Assembly: GCA_016795325.1 (NCBI GenBank)
Contig: JAEUHY010000053.1
Span: 186,001 to 250,000 of the forward strand
Reading direction: 5' to 3'
DNA: 64,000 bases
Source: Planctomycetota bacterium
GTDB lineage: Bacteria > Planctomycetota > UBA1135 > GCA-002686595
Part shown: positions 16,976-25,312 of the stretch, in pieces
Position numbering within the stretch: the first letter of the stretch is position 1
How the letters are laid out: the number at the start of each line of letters is the position of its first letter
Made by a program: the position numbers and the translations under genes
The notes under the pieces: generated by a model
Told to the model about the DNA's origin: nothing
The model's database searches: none
What the model saw: the letters and a program-made list of their open reading frames with translations, nothing else

Positions 16976-17196
16976 GGGGCGATCGTCGTTGGGGCGAGCT
17001 GGAGTTTGCGCCATGTCCGGGATGCGGCGCACCAAGTTTGGCGCGCGCCGCAAGCAAGCGCCGCGCCAAGTGAAGCCGCGCGCACCGTGGCGATGCACGA
17101 CGCCGCAGCGCGTCACGTCGCCGGTGGTCGCGAGGCCCGAGCTCGACGCGCGCTGGGCGAGAACTGCTCGCGCGCTCGAGCGGCGTGCGAGCGTTG

Positions 17197-19029
17197 CTAC
17201 GGGCAGATGAACGCCAGCACGCCGTCGCTGGTGTTCGTCGAAGGGCCGGGGTTCGCCGGGTCGCGGTACCAGAACTGGAAGCCCCAGGTCGTGCCGACTG
17301 CGAAGGCCGGCGGGAGCGACGGGGCGGCGAGTTGCGTCGAGGCGGCGCCGCTCGGGCTGGTCGTCACGAGCGCGAGGCGCTCGAGCGGCTGTGCAAGGCA
17401 CAGCGACCCGGCGAAGAACGGCGTCGGTGCGATCACCTGGCTCGAGGTGAAGAAGCGGCCGCTCACACCGGGCGGGCAACCGCTGACGGTGAGCTCGAAA
17501 TCCGCCCAGCCCAGGCTCGGCGCGCCGAGCGAGTCGAGCTGCGCCCCGGGGCCGACGGAGTTGGGTGAGGAGTTGCAGAAGGCGCCCGCCACGCAGGCGC
17601 TGCCCGTGCCGAGCGCGCCCTCGGCGTGCAGGCTCTGCGCGAAGATGTCGCCCGAGTCGTTGCGTTCATCGCGCCACGCCGCGCGCACGACGCCCGAGCG
17701 ATCGACCACGACCTCGAGATCGTCCTTCTGCGGCAGGATCGCAGAGACGGAGACGGTGCCCGAGGGCATCCAGGTGAAGGCGCCGTTCGGATTCAGGCGC
17801 GCGGCGCGCAGGCGGCTGGCGGGGAGCGGCGTCTGCGGGTTGTCGAAGTACAGCGCGAGCGCGCCGTCGCCGAAGGCCACGACCCGTTCGAAGGACTCGT
17901 TTTGACCGTCCAGTGCGGCGAGCGAAACGCCCGGATCCGTCCACAGGCGTGCGCCGCTCGCCGAAATGCGCTGGGCGCCGACGCCCCACTGCGACTGCGC
18001 GCCGTTGCGGCGGTTGAAGACCACGATCGCGTCGCCGTTCGCCATGGGCGCGATCGACGGGGAGAGCTGCTGGACGCCGGCCTCGACGGACACGCTCACG
18101 CCGTTGTGGGGGAACAGCTCGGCGCCGCTCGCGTTCAGGCGCTGCACGCGGCTGGTGAACGTCGTGGCGGGCGCGGCGTGCCAGGCCAGCCACGCGCCGC
18201 CGGCGCCGTCGCTCTCGAGCAGCGGCTGGTACGCGATCGGCACGGACGACGCGTCGTACACGATCACCGGCGCGCCGCCGTTCCACAGCGCTGCACCGTT
18301 CGCGTCGAACTTCATGGCGCGGATGTGGCGCAAGCTCGAGAAGCTCGCCGTGTTGCGCAGCCACTGCACGATGAAGCTGCCGTTGTCGCTCGCGACCAGC
18401 GCGGCGAAGGAGGGCTTCTCGTTCGTCGCGCCGCTGATCACCGTCTCGCCGAGCAGTGCGCCCGCGCTCGAGCGGCGCTGGATGTGGATCGCACCGGTTC
18501 CGCTGGAGGGAATGCGCGCGTAGGCGATGGCGACGGAACCGTCGCTGAGCTCGGCGAGCACCGGGTTGGCGTCGAAGTCGACGTTGGTCGAGATGGCGAC
18601 GCCGTCCGCGCCCCACAGGAACTGTCCGCTCGGCGAGAGCTTGTAGGCGTACACGTCGAGATCGCCGCCGGCGCGCACGTCGGTGAAGGCGAGCAGCGCA
18701 TTCCCCGCGGCGTCGGACTGCATGTCCCAGCCGATGAGCGAGCTGTTCTGCGGGTGCGTGCTGACCGCCAGGCCGTTGGCGGCGAAGGTCGGCAGGCCGA
18801 GGGAATCGAAGTGTTGCGCGTAGACCGCGTAGGCGCCCGAGCGGTTGTCGAACCAGCCCACCCACGTCGCGCCGTCGCTGCCCGCGGCGATCTGCGGCAC
18901 GGTTTGGTCGCCGTTTTGCACGCACACGGCGCTGTTGAGCGCGGGGTCGCTCGACCATTGGGCGGCGAGCGTGGTGGTCGGGGCGGCCAGGGCCAAGAAC
19001 GGGTACGCCAGGGAGCGGATTCGGAGCAT
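17197..19029 (-). CDS. Secreted beta-propeller protein with a C-terminal FQFWYRDP module
   Basis: The 610-residue protein starts with a signal peptide ending near TTTLAAQ. Residues 30-470 are a series of blades built around repeating elements such as VPQIAAGSDGATWVGWFD, NALLAFTDVRAGGDLDVYAY and AAWRDERNDSGDIFAQSL, consistent with a beta-propeller. The last 140 residues form a separate Cys-containing beta module beginning GSACVAGAFCNSSPNSVG and ending in GFQFWYRDPANPGPS then DGVLAFICP. I have seen this module type recurrently at the C-termini of exported planctomycete proteins, so it may act in sorting or surface attachment; that is inference. No enzyme active site is visible. Confidence 0.85.
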   Translation of the reverse strand: MLRIRSLAYPFLALAAPTTTLAAQWSSDPALNSAVCVQNGDQTVPQIAAGSDGATWVGWFDNRSGAYAVYAQHFDSLGLPTFAANGLAVSTHPQNSSLIGWDMQSDAAGNALLAFTDVRAGGDLDVYAYKLSPSGQFLWGADGVAISTNVDFDANPVLAELSDGSVAIAYARIPSSGTGAIHIQRRSSAGALLGETVISGATNEKPSFAALVASDNGSFIVQWLRNTASFSSLRHIRAMKFDANGAALWNGGAPVIVYDASSVPIAYQPLLESDGAGGAWLAWHAAPATTFTSRVQRLNASGAELFPHNGVSVSVEAGVQQLSPSIAPMANGDAIVVFNRRNGAQSQWGVGAQRISASGARLWTDPGVSLAALDGQNESFERVVAFGDGALALYFDNPQTPLPASRLRAARLNPNGAFTWMPSGTVSVSAILPQKDDLEVVVDRSGVVRAAWRDERNDSGDIFAQSLHAEGALGTGSACVAGAFCNSSPNSVGPGAQLDSLGAPSLGWADFELTVSGCPPGVSGRFFTSSQVIAPTPFFAGSLCLAQPLERLALVTTSPSGAASTQLAAPSLPPAFAVGTTWGFQFWYRDPANPGPSTNTSDGVLAFICP

Positions 19030-19159
19030 CGTGGGCAGAGGCGCAGCGAAGGCTGCGCGAGGTCGGTTCGGGTGCGAAGCCGTCTGTGCGCATGGGGCGC
19101 CGCGCCACCTCGGCGCGAGCGGCGGCCACGCTTCGTCCGTCGGGCGGCGAGCGAGCGCC

Positions 19160-19267
19160 TCAGTTCACGATCATGACGAGCAAGGCGGCGACGACGATCG
19201 CCACCGTGAGCGCGACGGCGGTGCGGGACGAATCTGAGGTGCGAATCGAGGTGTCAGTCCTCACCAC
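19160..19267 (-). CDS. Small single-span membrane protein (35 residues)
   Basis: On the minus strand GGAGG sits five bases before a GTG at 19267, followed by 35 codons to a TGA. The product is a short polar N-terminus rich in Thr, Ser and Arg (VRTDTSIRTSDSSR) followed by one membrane helix, TAVALTVAIVVAALLVMIVN, running to the C-terminus. The ideal ribosome binding site and the clean helix argue for a real gene, though GC-rich DNA can mimic hydrophobic segments. It lies 130 nt upstream of the propeller gene, same strand. Function unknown. Confidence 0.5.
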   Translation of the reverse strand: MVRTDTSIRTSDSSRTAVALTVAIVVAALLVMIVN

Positions 19268-19536
19268 GTTGGCCTCCAGTGGCCCGGCGGGGGAGTGGGG
19301 AAGGGCCGACGCCTTGACGCGCCCCTCGCGCGCCCACGCGGCCCGACTCTCGATTGTGCTCCGTTCTCCGCGCCCGGCTAGGCGAAAAACCGCGAAAGCT
19401 CCGGGGCCGCCGAAATCCGCCGAACACGCGCAGCCGCTGCTGCGTCCCATAGCGCGCTGTTGCTCGCCGGTGTCGCTTGGGTCCACCTGCATCGAGGGTG
19501 GAGCCGCGACCTCAGGACGGTGAGCGACCGCCCAAC

Positions 19537-19568
19537 CACCGACCGGAACTCCTCCGTTCCGGTCGGTG
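19537..19568. repeat. 13-bp perfect inverted repeat with loop TCCTCC
   Basis: Bases 19537-19549 are the reverse complement of 19556-19568. The loop reads TCCTCC on the plus strand and GGAGGA, a Shine-Dalgarno sequence, on the minus strand. There is no T tract. It lies four bases before the tandem 21-bp repeats. Confidence 0.65.
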
Positions 19569-19571
19569 CTG

Positions 19572-19634
19572 TCTGGCGGGCCTGCGGCGCAATCTGGCGG
19601 GCCTGCGGCGCAATCTGGCGGGCCTGCGGCGCCC
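19572..19634. repeat. Three tandem 21-bp repeats
   Basis: Three head-to-tail units lie at 19572-19592, 19593-19613 and 19614-19634. The first two are identical; the third differs only in its last two bases (CC instead of AA). Each begins TCTGGCGGGCC. The unit length is a multiple of three and close to two helical turns, so either a coding or a protein-binding array is possible. No convincing gene contains it. Confidence 0.85.
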
Positions 19635-19996
19635 CGGTGGAGTTGCCCGAGCGTCGAGTCTTTCGGGCGTCGGGTTGTCCCGGCGTCGAGTTCTTCCGGC
19701 GCACAGGGCCCTTTGCACGCCGGCGGCGGACGTCCGCGCGGGTTTGGCTGGAGCGCGGCGCGGCGTTCCGTGCGCGCCACGGCGACGAGCTCGCCACGTG
19801 CTTCGAACCAAGCAAGCGGTCCGCGGCGAACCAGCTCGAAAGCCGCCCGCGGCCAACCGGTCTGCAGTGCACGATTCGAGGGCCCGTCTCCAGGCCCCCC
19901 GTGCGCTACGGCTCGCATTGTCGCCTGCGTTGCGCTAGACCAACGGACTTCGCCCGGAGCGGACCTGTGCTCCCCCCTGCCCGCGGCGCACTGCCC

Positions 19997-21466
19997 ATGT
20001 CCACGTCCGAGCCTGTGTTGAATTACGCGTCGGCCCGCCACGACGACACGCGCCCGGCGACGAAGATCGTCGCCACCATCGGTCCGGCCTCCGAGGACCG
20101 CGTGATCGCGCTGATCGACGCCGGCATGGCCGTGGCGCGGATCAACTTCAGCCACGGCGTCGACGACGACCACCGCCGACGTGTGGAGAAGGTGCGCACA
20201 GCCGCGCGGCTCAAGGGGCAACCCGTCGGCGTGCTGGCCGACATCCAGGGGCCCAAGCTGCGGCTGGGGCAGATCGCCGGCGGCCAGGCGCGTCTGGAGG
20301 CCGGGCAGGAGTTGCGGCTGGTCGAGGCCGCCAAGTCGACCGACCCCGGGGTGATCCCGCTGAACTTCACCGGGTTCCGCGACACGGTGAAGCCGCAGCA
20401 CCGCGTGCTGCTCGCCGACGCCGCGGTCGAACTGGTGATCGTCGGCGTCGACGGCGAGTTCCTCGTCGCGCGCGTGCAGCGCGGCGGCGTCATCGCCGAC
20501 CGCAAGGGGGTGCACTTTCCCGACTCGCTGCTCACGGCCGAGTTGCCGACGCAACAGGACCGCAAGCACATCGCGCTCGCCCAGGAGCTGGGCATCGATT
20601 TCCTCGGCGTTTCGTTCGTTTCGCGCGCCGCCGACCTCGAGCGCATCCGCGACCTCGCGCCCAGCATGATGCTGGTGGCCAAGATCGAGCGGCGCACGGC
20701 GCTCGACGACCTGCGCGGCATCCTCGAGGCGACGGACGGCGTCATGGTCGCGCGCGGCGACCTGGGTGTCGAAGTCAACCTCGAGCACCTGCCGCTGGTG
20801 CAAAAGCACCTGATCGCCGAGTCGGTCAAGGCCGGCAAGTTCGTCATCACCGCGACCGAAATGCTCGAGTCGATGGTGCACGCCTCGCGCCCGACGCGCG
20901 CCGAGGTCACCGACGTCGCCAACGCGGTGCTGGACGGGACCGACGCGGTGATGCTCTCGGCGGAGACGGCGGTGGGGGAGCACCCCGTCGAGGCGGTGCG
21001 CGCCATGGCCCGCATCGCGCGGGCCGTGGAGACCTCGCCGCGCTACCAGGAGCTGTCGCGCGTCCCGTTCCGCCAGAACGAGCCGACGTTCTCGAACGCC
21101 ACCGCGCTGGCGGCCGCGCACGCCGCGGAGGCGCTCAAGATCAAGAAGATCATCTGCTTCACCGAGACGGGCAACACGGTGCGGCTCCTCTCGCGCTACC
21201 GCATCGCGGGCGACATCATCGCCCTCACGCCGAGCGAGCGGACGTTGCACGCGATGACGATCCTCAGCCACGTGCGCCCGCTGCTTTGCGCGCGTGAAAC
21301 AAGCCTCGAGGACATGCTGCACGAAGCGCAGACCGTGCTGGTGCAGAGCGGGATGTGCGCGCACGGCGAGGAGGTCATCTTCGTCGCGGGCGTGCCGCCC
21401 GGCGTCGCGCGCTCGACCAACGTGATGAAGCTGCACCGCATCGGCGAGCAAACGCGCTTCCAATAG
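19997..21466 (+). CDS. pyk: Pyruvate kinase
   Basis: The enzyme transfers phosphate from phosphoenolpyruvate to ADP in the last step of glycolysis. The 489-residue length from the ATG at 19997 is normal. The N-terminus reads ATKIVATIGPAS and ARINFSHG, the nucleotide-binding start of the barrel. VLADIQGPKLRLG follows, and the active-site Lys is in VAKIERR near residue 229. GVMVARGDLGVE binds the metal, and VMLSAETAVGEHP is also typical. The C-terminal regulatory domain is present. Two residues that help bind fructose bisphosphate in some relatives cannot be judged by eye. The gene stands alone and the upstream sequence is the 0.7 kb gap. Confidence 0.96.
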   Translation: MSTSEPVLNYASARHDDTRPATKIVATIGPASEDRVIALIDAGMAVARINFSHGVDDDHRRRVEKVRTAARLKGQPVGVLADIQGPKLRLGQIAGGQARLEAGQELRLVEAAKSTDPGVIPLNFTGFRDTVKPQHRVLLADAAVELVIVGVDGEFLVARVQRGGVIADRKGVHFPDSLLTAELPTQQDRKHIALAQELGIDFLGVSFVSRAADLERIRDLAPSMMLVAKIERRTALDDLRGILEATDGVMVARGDLGVEVNLEHLPLVQKHLIAESVKAGKFVITATEMLESMVHASRPTRAEVTDVANAVLDGTDAVMLSAETAVGEHPVEAVRAMARIARAVETSPRYQELSRVPFRQNEPTFSNATALAAAHAAEALKIKKIICFTETGNTVRLLSRYRIAGDIIALTPSERTLHAMTILSHVRPLLCARETSLEDMLHEAQTVLVQSGMCAHGEEVIFVAGVPPGVARSTNVMKLHRIGEQTRFQ

Positions 21467-21545
21467 CGCTCCGCCGCTCTCGATTCTGTCGTTGACGTGC
21501 GGCGGCACGCTCGGTCTTCTATCGCCCTCCCGGCGCCGCACCTCG

Positions 21546-22427
21546 ATGCTCGACCTCTCTCCGCTCGCTATCTGGCGCCGCAGCGCCTTCAGCCGCGTGA
21601 TCGACGCGGAGCGGCGCATGCGGCAGAGCGCCACGACCACGGCCCGCGTCGTGTGCATCGCGAGCGGCAAAGGCGGCACGGGCAAGAGCGTGGTCGCCAC
21701 CAACCTCGCCGTCCTGCGCGCGCAACGCGGCGAACGCGTGCTGCTGATCGACTTCGACGCGGGTCTGGCCAACGACCACCTCCTGCTCGGCCTCGCGCCG
21801 CCCTTCGACCTCGGGCACGTGATCGAGGGCCGCGCCACCGTGGCGGAGGCCATGGTCGAAGGCCCCGGCGGCCTGCGGCTCCTGTCGGGCGGCGTCGGTC
21901 GCCACGTGCTCGCGCACCCCACGCGCCGCGAGTTCGAGCGCCTGCTCAAGGCCCTGCGCCCGCTCGAGGACGAGTTCGACCTGATCATCGTCGACCACGG
22001 CGCGGGCATCGGCTACACGACGGTGACCCACCTGTGCGCCGCGACGACGTTGCTCCTGGTGACCAGCCATGAGGTGACGGCGCTCTCCGACGCCTACGCG
22101 GTCTACAAGCGCGCCGTGATGGTCAATCCCTCGTTGCACGTCGGCGTGGTGTTCAACCGCGTCCCCGACGCCGACTCCGCCGACTCGGCCTGGGAACGCC
22201 TGCGCGGCGTGTGCCGCAAGTTCCTCGGCCGCCAGCCCGAGCTCGTCGGCTTCGTCCCCGCCGATTCCGCCGTCCCGCGCAGCGTGGACCTGCGCGCGCC
22301 GGTCAGTCTGGTCGAACCGAACAGCCTGGCGGCGCAATCGCTGCTCTCGGTGTCGCGCTGGCCGCAGCTGGACACCGCGCGCTCGGTCGAGCCGTTCTAC
22401 GAGCGCGCGCTCAAGGCGCTGCACTGA
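21546..22427 (+). CDS. flhG: FlhG/MinD-like P-loop ATPase
   Basis: The 293-residue protein is a ParA/MinD-superfamily ATPase. The deviant Walker A is KGGTGKS at residues 42-48, and VLLIDFDAGLANDHLLLGL is the FlhG/MinD switch region. 'GLAN' followed by a leucine run is characteristic of FlhG, which limits flagellar number and position. The DHGAGI segment corresponds to the MinD Walker B. The first 33 residues are basic and could hold a short partner-binding helix as in FlhG. The ATG at 21546 was chosen over 21492, which adds unrelated residues. No flagellar genes surround it, but a FliA/WhiG-type sigma factor lies at 47184. A MinD-like role unrelated to flagella remains possible. Confidence 0.8.
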   Translation: MLDLSPLAIWRRSAFSRVIDAERRMRQSATTTARVVCIASGKGGTGKSVVATNLAVLRAQRGERVLLIDFDAGLANDHLLLGLAPPFDLGHVIEGRATVAEAMVEGPGGLRLLSGGVGRHVLAHPTRREFERLLKALRPLEDEFDLIIVDHGAGIGYTTVTHLCAATTLLLVTSHEVTALSDAYAVYKRAVMVNPSLHVGVVFNRVPDADSADSAWERLRGVCRKFLGRQPELVGFVPADSAVPRSVDLRAPVSLVEPNSLAAQSLLSVSRWPQLDTARSVEPFYERALKALH

Positions 22428-22432
22428 TCCGC

Positions 22433-22453
22433 GGGCGCCGCCTCCAGGCGCCC
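22433..22453 (+). terminator. Short GC hairpin followed by T-rich sequence
   Basis: Bases 22433-22439 pair with 22447-22453 (7 bp, loop of seven). TTGTTC follows. It begins five bases after the FlhG-like stop codon. The stem is short, so confidence is moderate. Confidence 0.5.
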
Positions 22454-22630
22454 TTGTTCGCCAGCCAATCGGGTCCGCCGCGCGCCCGCCGAAGGCCACC
22501 GGTACGATGCTGGCGTGCTCCGCAGTGTCGGGCGCGGACGCCGCCGACGCCCTTGTCGGGTGACTGATCGCTCGCACGCGGGTAAGTCCTGCGCGGCCGT
22601 GGCAGCGGCCGCCCCTCGAGGTCTTTGGCC

Positions 22631-23950
22631 ATGTTCGTTCGCTCGCAGCAGGTCGTGCGTTGGCTATCCGCTCGCGCTGTTCCGTCGGCGCCTTGCGCGC
22701 TTCCGTGGGCGCACTGCGCGTTGGTTCTCGCGCTGGGCGCGGGGGCTTCGGCGCGCAGCGCCGAGCCGTCGTCGGTCGCTGCGGCGCCGCCTGCCGGCCT
22801 CGCCCACCCGCACGCGGGCGAGGCGCAGCGCAGCCGTGACACCGAGGCCCTCGCGCCCGACGGTCGCCGTGGGCTCGGCGCGTTGACGCCGCTGAACGAA
22901 CTGCTCTCGCTGCTGCGCTCGAACGCCGAGCCCGACCGCGCCTTCAAGCTCGAACTCGACACGCTGGTCTCCGACCTCAAGCTGCAGCTGGATCAGGTCC
23001 GGACCGCGTACGAACAGGCGCAACTGTTCGAGCTCTTGGCGCCGGGCGATCCGCGTGGCCTCGACGCGCTGCACGCACGTTTCGAGGAGCTCGCCGAGGA
23101 TCCGTTGCCGACTCTGGCGGCCGGAGGCAAGCGCGCCACGGCGCTCGCCCAAGTGTTGCTCGACGCCCGGATGCAAGTCCGCGCGCGCGCGCTGGGCGAT
23201 GCAGAGCTCGAGCTCGTCGAGCTCGAGAACGGCCTGCGCGTGCTGCGCGCGGCGACCGACGGTTTCGCGACCTTCACCCAAGTCGAGGCGAGCAACATCG
23301 CGGCGCGCATCGACCTCGCGGCGAGTTGGCTGCGTGCGCTGCGCAACGATCTCGCCGCCTTGCGCGTGCCCTCCGACGTGCGCGCGCACAGCGAGCAGGT
23401 CGCGCAGTTGCTCTCGTTCGCCGCGGCTTCGGAGGGCGAAGGCGTGCGGCGCGCCAACGTGGAGCGCCTGTGTGAGCCGCAGCGCAAACTCGCCGAGCTG
23501 ATGGGCGCCTCGCTGTTCACCACGCGCCTGGCGCCGAGCGTGGAGTCGCTCGTGCACTGGCGCGCCGAACTCCTGCGCGCCGCAGCGCCGCTGGTGGAGC
23601 GTGCGGAGCGCGCGCTGCCCGAGGCCGACCGCAACGCGCCGCCCGATGCAACGCTCGCGGCGCTCAGTAAATCCGAGCGTGTGCGCCGCTCCGGCCAACT
23701 CGCCTTCGAAGCCTTGCAGCACGATCCGCTCGACGAACGCGCCGTGTGGCTCATGGCGCACGCCAGCGAGTTTCACTACGGGCTGCTGCAATCGCGGCCG
23801 TGGTACGACCGCTACCTCGCGCTGCGCCGCATCCGCAGCCACGACCACCGCAGCTACCAGGGCCGCAAGCTCGACCCGCGCGAAACCGAGGCTCTCCAGG
23901 CCGTGCAACGACAGCTCGTGCCCGACCCGCAGCGTCCGCGCGGGCTCTGA
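22631..23950 (+). CDS. Secreted helical protein of unknown function
   Basis: From the ATG at 22631 (GAGG nine bases upstream) the product has 439 residues. Residues 25-45 are a signal-like hydrophobic stretch ending near GASARSAEP, preceded by an unusually long n-region, so an internal start is possible. The mature part is almost entirely alpha-helical with Leu/Glu/Ala heptad character, and has no catalytic motif or cysteine pair. The C-terminal end (SEFHYGLLQSRPWYDRYLALRRI) is aromatic and more conserved-looking. I do not recognise the family. A TACGAT hexamer at 22503-22508 and a GC hairpin at 22593-22612 lie in the leader. Confidence 0.7.
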   Translation: MFVRSQQVVRWLSARAVPSAPCALPWAHCALVLALGAGASARSAEPSSVAAAPPAGLAHPHAGEAQRSRDTEALAPDGRRGLGALTPLNELLSLLRSNAEPDRAFKLELDTLVSDLKLQLDQVRTAYEQAQLFELLAPGDPRGLDALHARFEELAEDPLPTLAAGGKRATALAQVLLDARMQVRARALGDAELELVELENGLRVLRAATDGFATFTQVEASNIAARIDLAASWLRALRNDLAALRVPSDVRAHSEQVAQLLSFAAASEGEGVRRANVERLCEPQRKLAELMGASLFTTRLAPSVESLVHWRAELLRAAAPLVERAERALPEADRNAPPDATLAALSKSERVRRSGQLAFEALQHDPLDERAVWLMAHASEFHYGLLQSRPWYDRYLALRRIRSHDHRSYQGRKLDPRETEALQAVQRQLVPDPQRPRGL

Positions 23951-24053
23951 AGCCGGGTGTCAACGCGGCCAGCCCCTGGTTCCAGCGGTTATCCTGTCGG
24001 GTCGCCAGGCGCGTGCGGGATCGGTCCCGGGCCCTCGCCCGGCGCCCTCGACG

Positions 24054-25298
24054 ATGACCCAGTCCGCCGCGCACACGCCCCCATTCCTGATCGAAGCCGC
24101 CCGCAGCCGTTCGGGGGACGACCCGATCTTCGCGCTCAACGCCGAGGCGCAGCGGCGCGGGCGCGCGGGGGAAGCGGTGGTCAACGCGACGCTCGGCGCG
24201 TTGATGGACGACCAGGGCAAGCTGGCGGTGATGAAGAGCGTGTTCGACGCGCTCGCCAGCGTCGATCCGCAGCGCGCGGCCGGCTACGCGCCGATCGCCG
24301 GCGAGCGCGGCTTCCTCGACGCGGTCGTGGGGGACCTGTTCGGCGCCGGCGAACTCGCGCGCTGCTCGGTGGCGGCCGCGACGCCGGGCGGCACCGGCGC
24401 GCTGCACCACGCCATCGTGAACTTCCTCGAGCCCGGCCAGGCGCTGCTCGCGCCGGAGTACTACTGGGGTCCGTACAAGACGCTCGCCGACCACACGCGC
24501 CGCAAGGTCGAGACCTTCCGCATGTTCGACGGCGCGCGGCGCTTCGACAGCGCAGCGTTCGAGCGCGGGCTCGAGGGCCAGCTGCGTTCGCAGGGCCGCG
24601 CGCTCGTGTTGCTCAACACGCCGTGCAACAACCCCACGGGTTACTCGCTCGATGCACAGGAGTGGAGCGACGTGACGCGCATCGTGCGCGCCGCCGCGCG
24701 CCGCGCTCCGGTCGCGCTGCTCGTCGACCACGCCTACGCGAAGTTCGGCGCGCCCGGCGCCGAGCGCTGGGTCGAACACGCCGCGCAGATCGTCGGTGAA
24801 GCGCTGCTGCTGGTGGCCTGGACGGCCTCGAAGTCGTTCGCGCAGTACGGCGCCCGCGTGGGAGCGCTCGTCGCCGTGCATCCCGACGAATCCGAGCGCA
24901 AGCGCATCGACAACGCGCTCGCCTTCTCGTGCCGCGGCACGTGGTCGAACTGCAACCACGCCGGACAACTGGCGATCGGCAAGCTGCTCTCCGACGCCAC
25001 GCTGCGCGGCCGCGCCGACGCCGAACGCGAGCTGCTGCGCAAGCTCCTCGACGAACGTGTCGCGGCCTTCAACACGGCCGCGCACGCCGCGCGGCTCGAC
25101 TATCCGCGCTACGAAGGCGGCTTCTTCGTGAGCGTGTTCGCGCAGCGCCCCGAGGCCGCGGCCGCGCACATGCGCGACGCGGGAGTGTTCGTCGTCCCGA
25201 TCCCCGGCGCGCTTCGCATCGCGCTGTGTTCGACTCCCGCGCGCGACGTTCCGCGCCTCGTCCAAGCGCTCGCCGCGGGCCTGGCGGCTGCGAACTGA
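24054..25298 (+). CDS. PLP-dependent aminotransferase, class I/II
   Basis: The 414-residue protein has the fold-type I layout. The N-terminal arm contains LGALMDDQGKLAVM, close to aromatic/aspartate aminotransferases that begin 'N-x-x-x-G-x-x-x-D-x-G'. Further on come the phosphate-contact motif TPGGTGALHHA, LNTPCNNPTGYS (near 190), the cofactor Asp in LVDHAYAKF (near 225) and the Schiff-base Lys in WTASKSFAQYGARVGAL (near 259). An Arg late in the sequence (GALRIALC) would bind the substrate carboxylate. By its motifs it resembles TyrB/AspC-type enzymes, but the substrate cannot be assigned. The uracil phosphoribosyltransferase gene starts 14 nt after its stop. A TATCCT hexamer lies about 60 nt upstream. 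Confidence 0.88.
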   Translation: MTQSAAHTPPFLIEAARSRSGDDPIFALNAEAQRRGRAGEAVVNATLGALMDDQGKLAVMKSVFDALASVDPQRAAGYAPIAGERGFLDAVVGDLFGAGELARCSVAAATPGGTGALHHAIVNFLEPGQALLAPEYYWGPYKTLADHTRRKVETFRMFDGARRFDSAAFERGLEGQLRSQGRALVLLNTPCNNPTGYSLDAQEWSDVTRIVRAAARRAPVALLVDHAYAKFGAPGAERWVEHAAQIVGEALLLVAWTASKSFAQYGARVGALVAVHPDESERKRIDNALAFSCRGTWSNCNHAGQLAIGKLLSDATLRGRADAERELLRKLLDERVAAFNTAAHAARLDYPRYEGGFFVSVFAQRPEAAAAHMRDAGVFVVPIPGALRIALCSTPARDVPRLVQALAAGLAAAN

Positions 25299-25312
25299 AC
25301 GGAGACCGTGCC

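Larger units (their letters stand above)
19268..19996. other. 729-bp stretch without a recognisable gene
   Basis: No frame here gives a protein with recognisable features. The pyruvate kinase frame stays open back to 19460, but the added residues are Arg/Cys/Trp-rich and unlike any kinase N-terminus. The stretch holds the hairpin and tandem repeats listed next, and must contain the promoters of the small minus-strand gene and of pyruvate kinase. Confidence 0.6.

Noticed and set aside
19160..22009. 949-codon minus-strand open frame over pyruvate kinase
   Set aside because: Only its last 35 codons (19160-19267) look real; the rest is opposite pyk and unlike protein.
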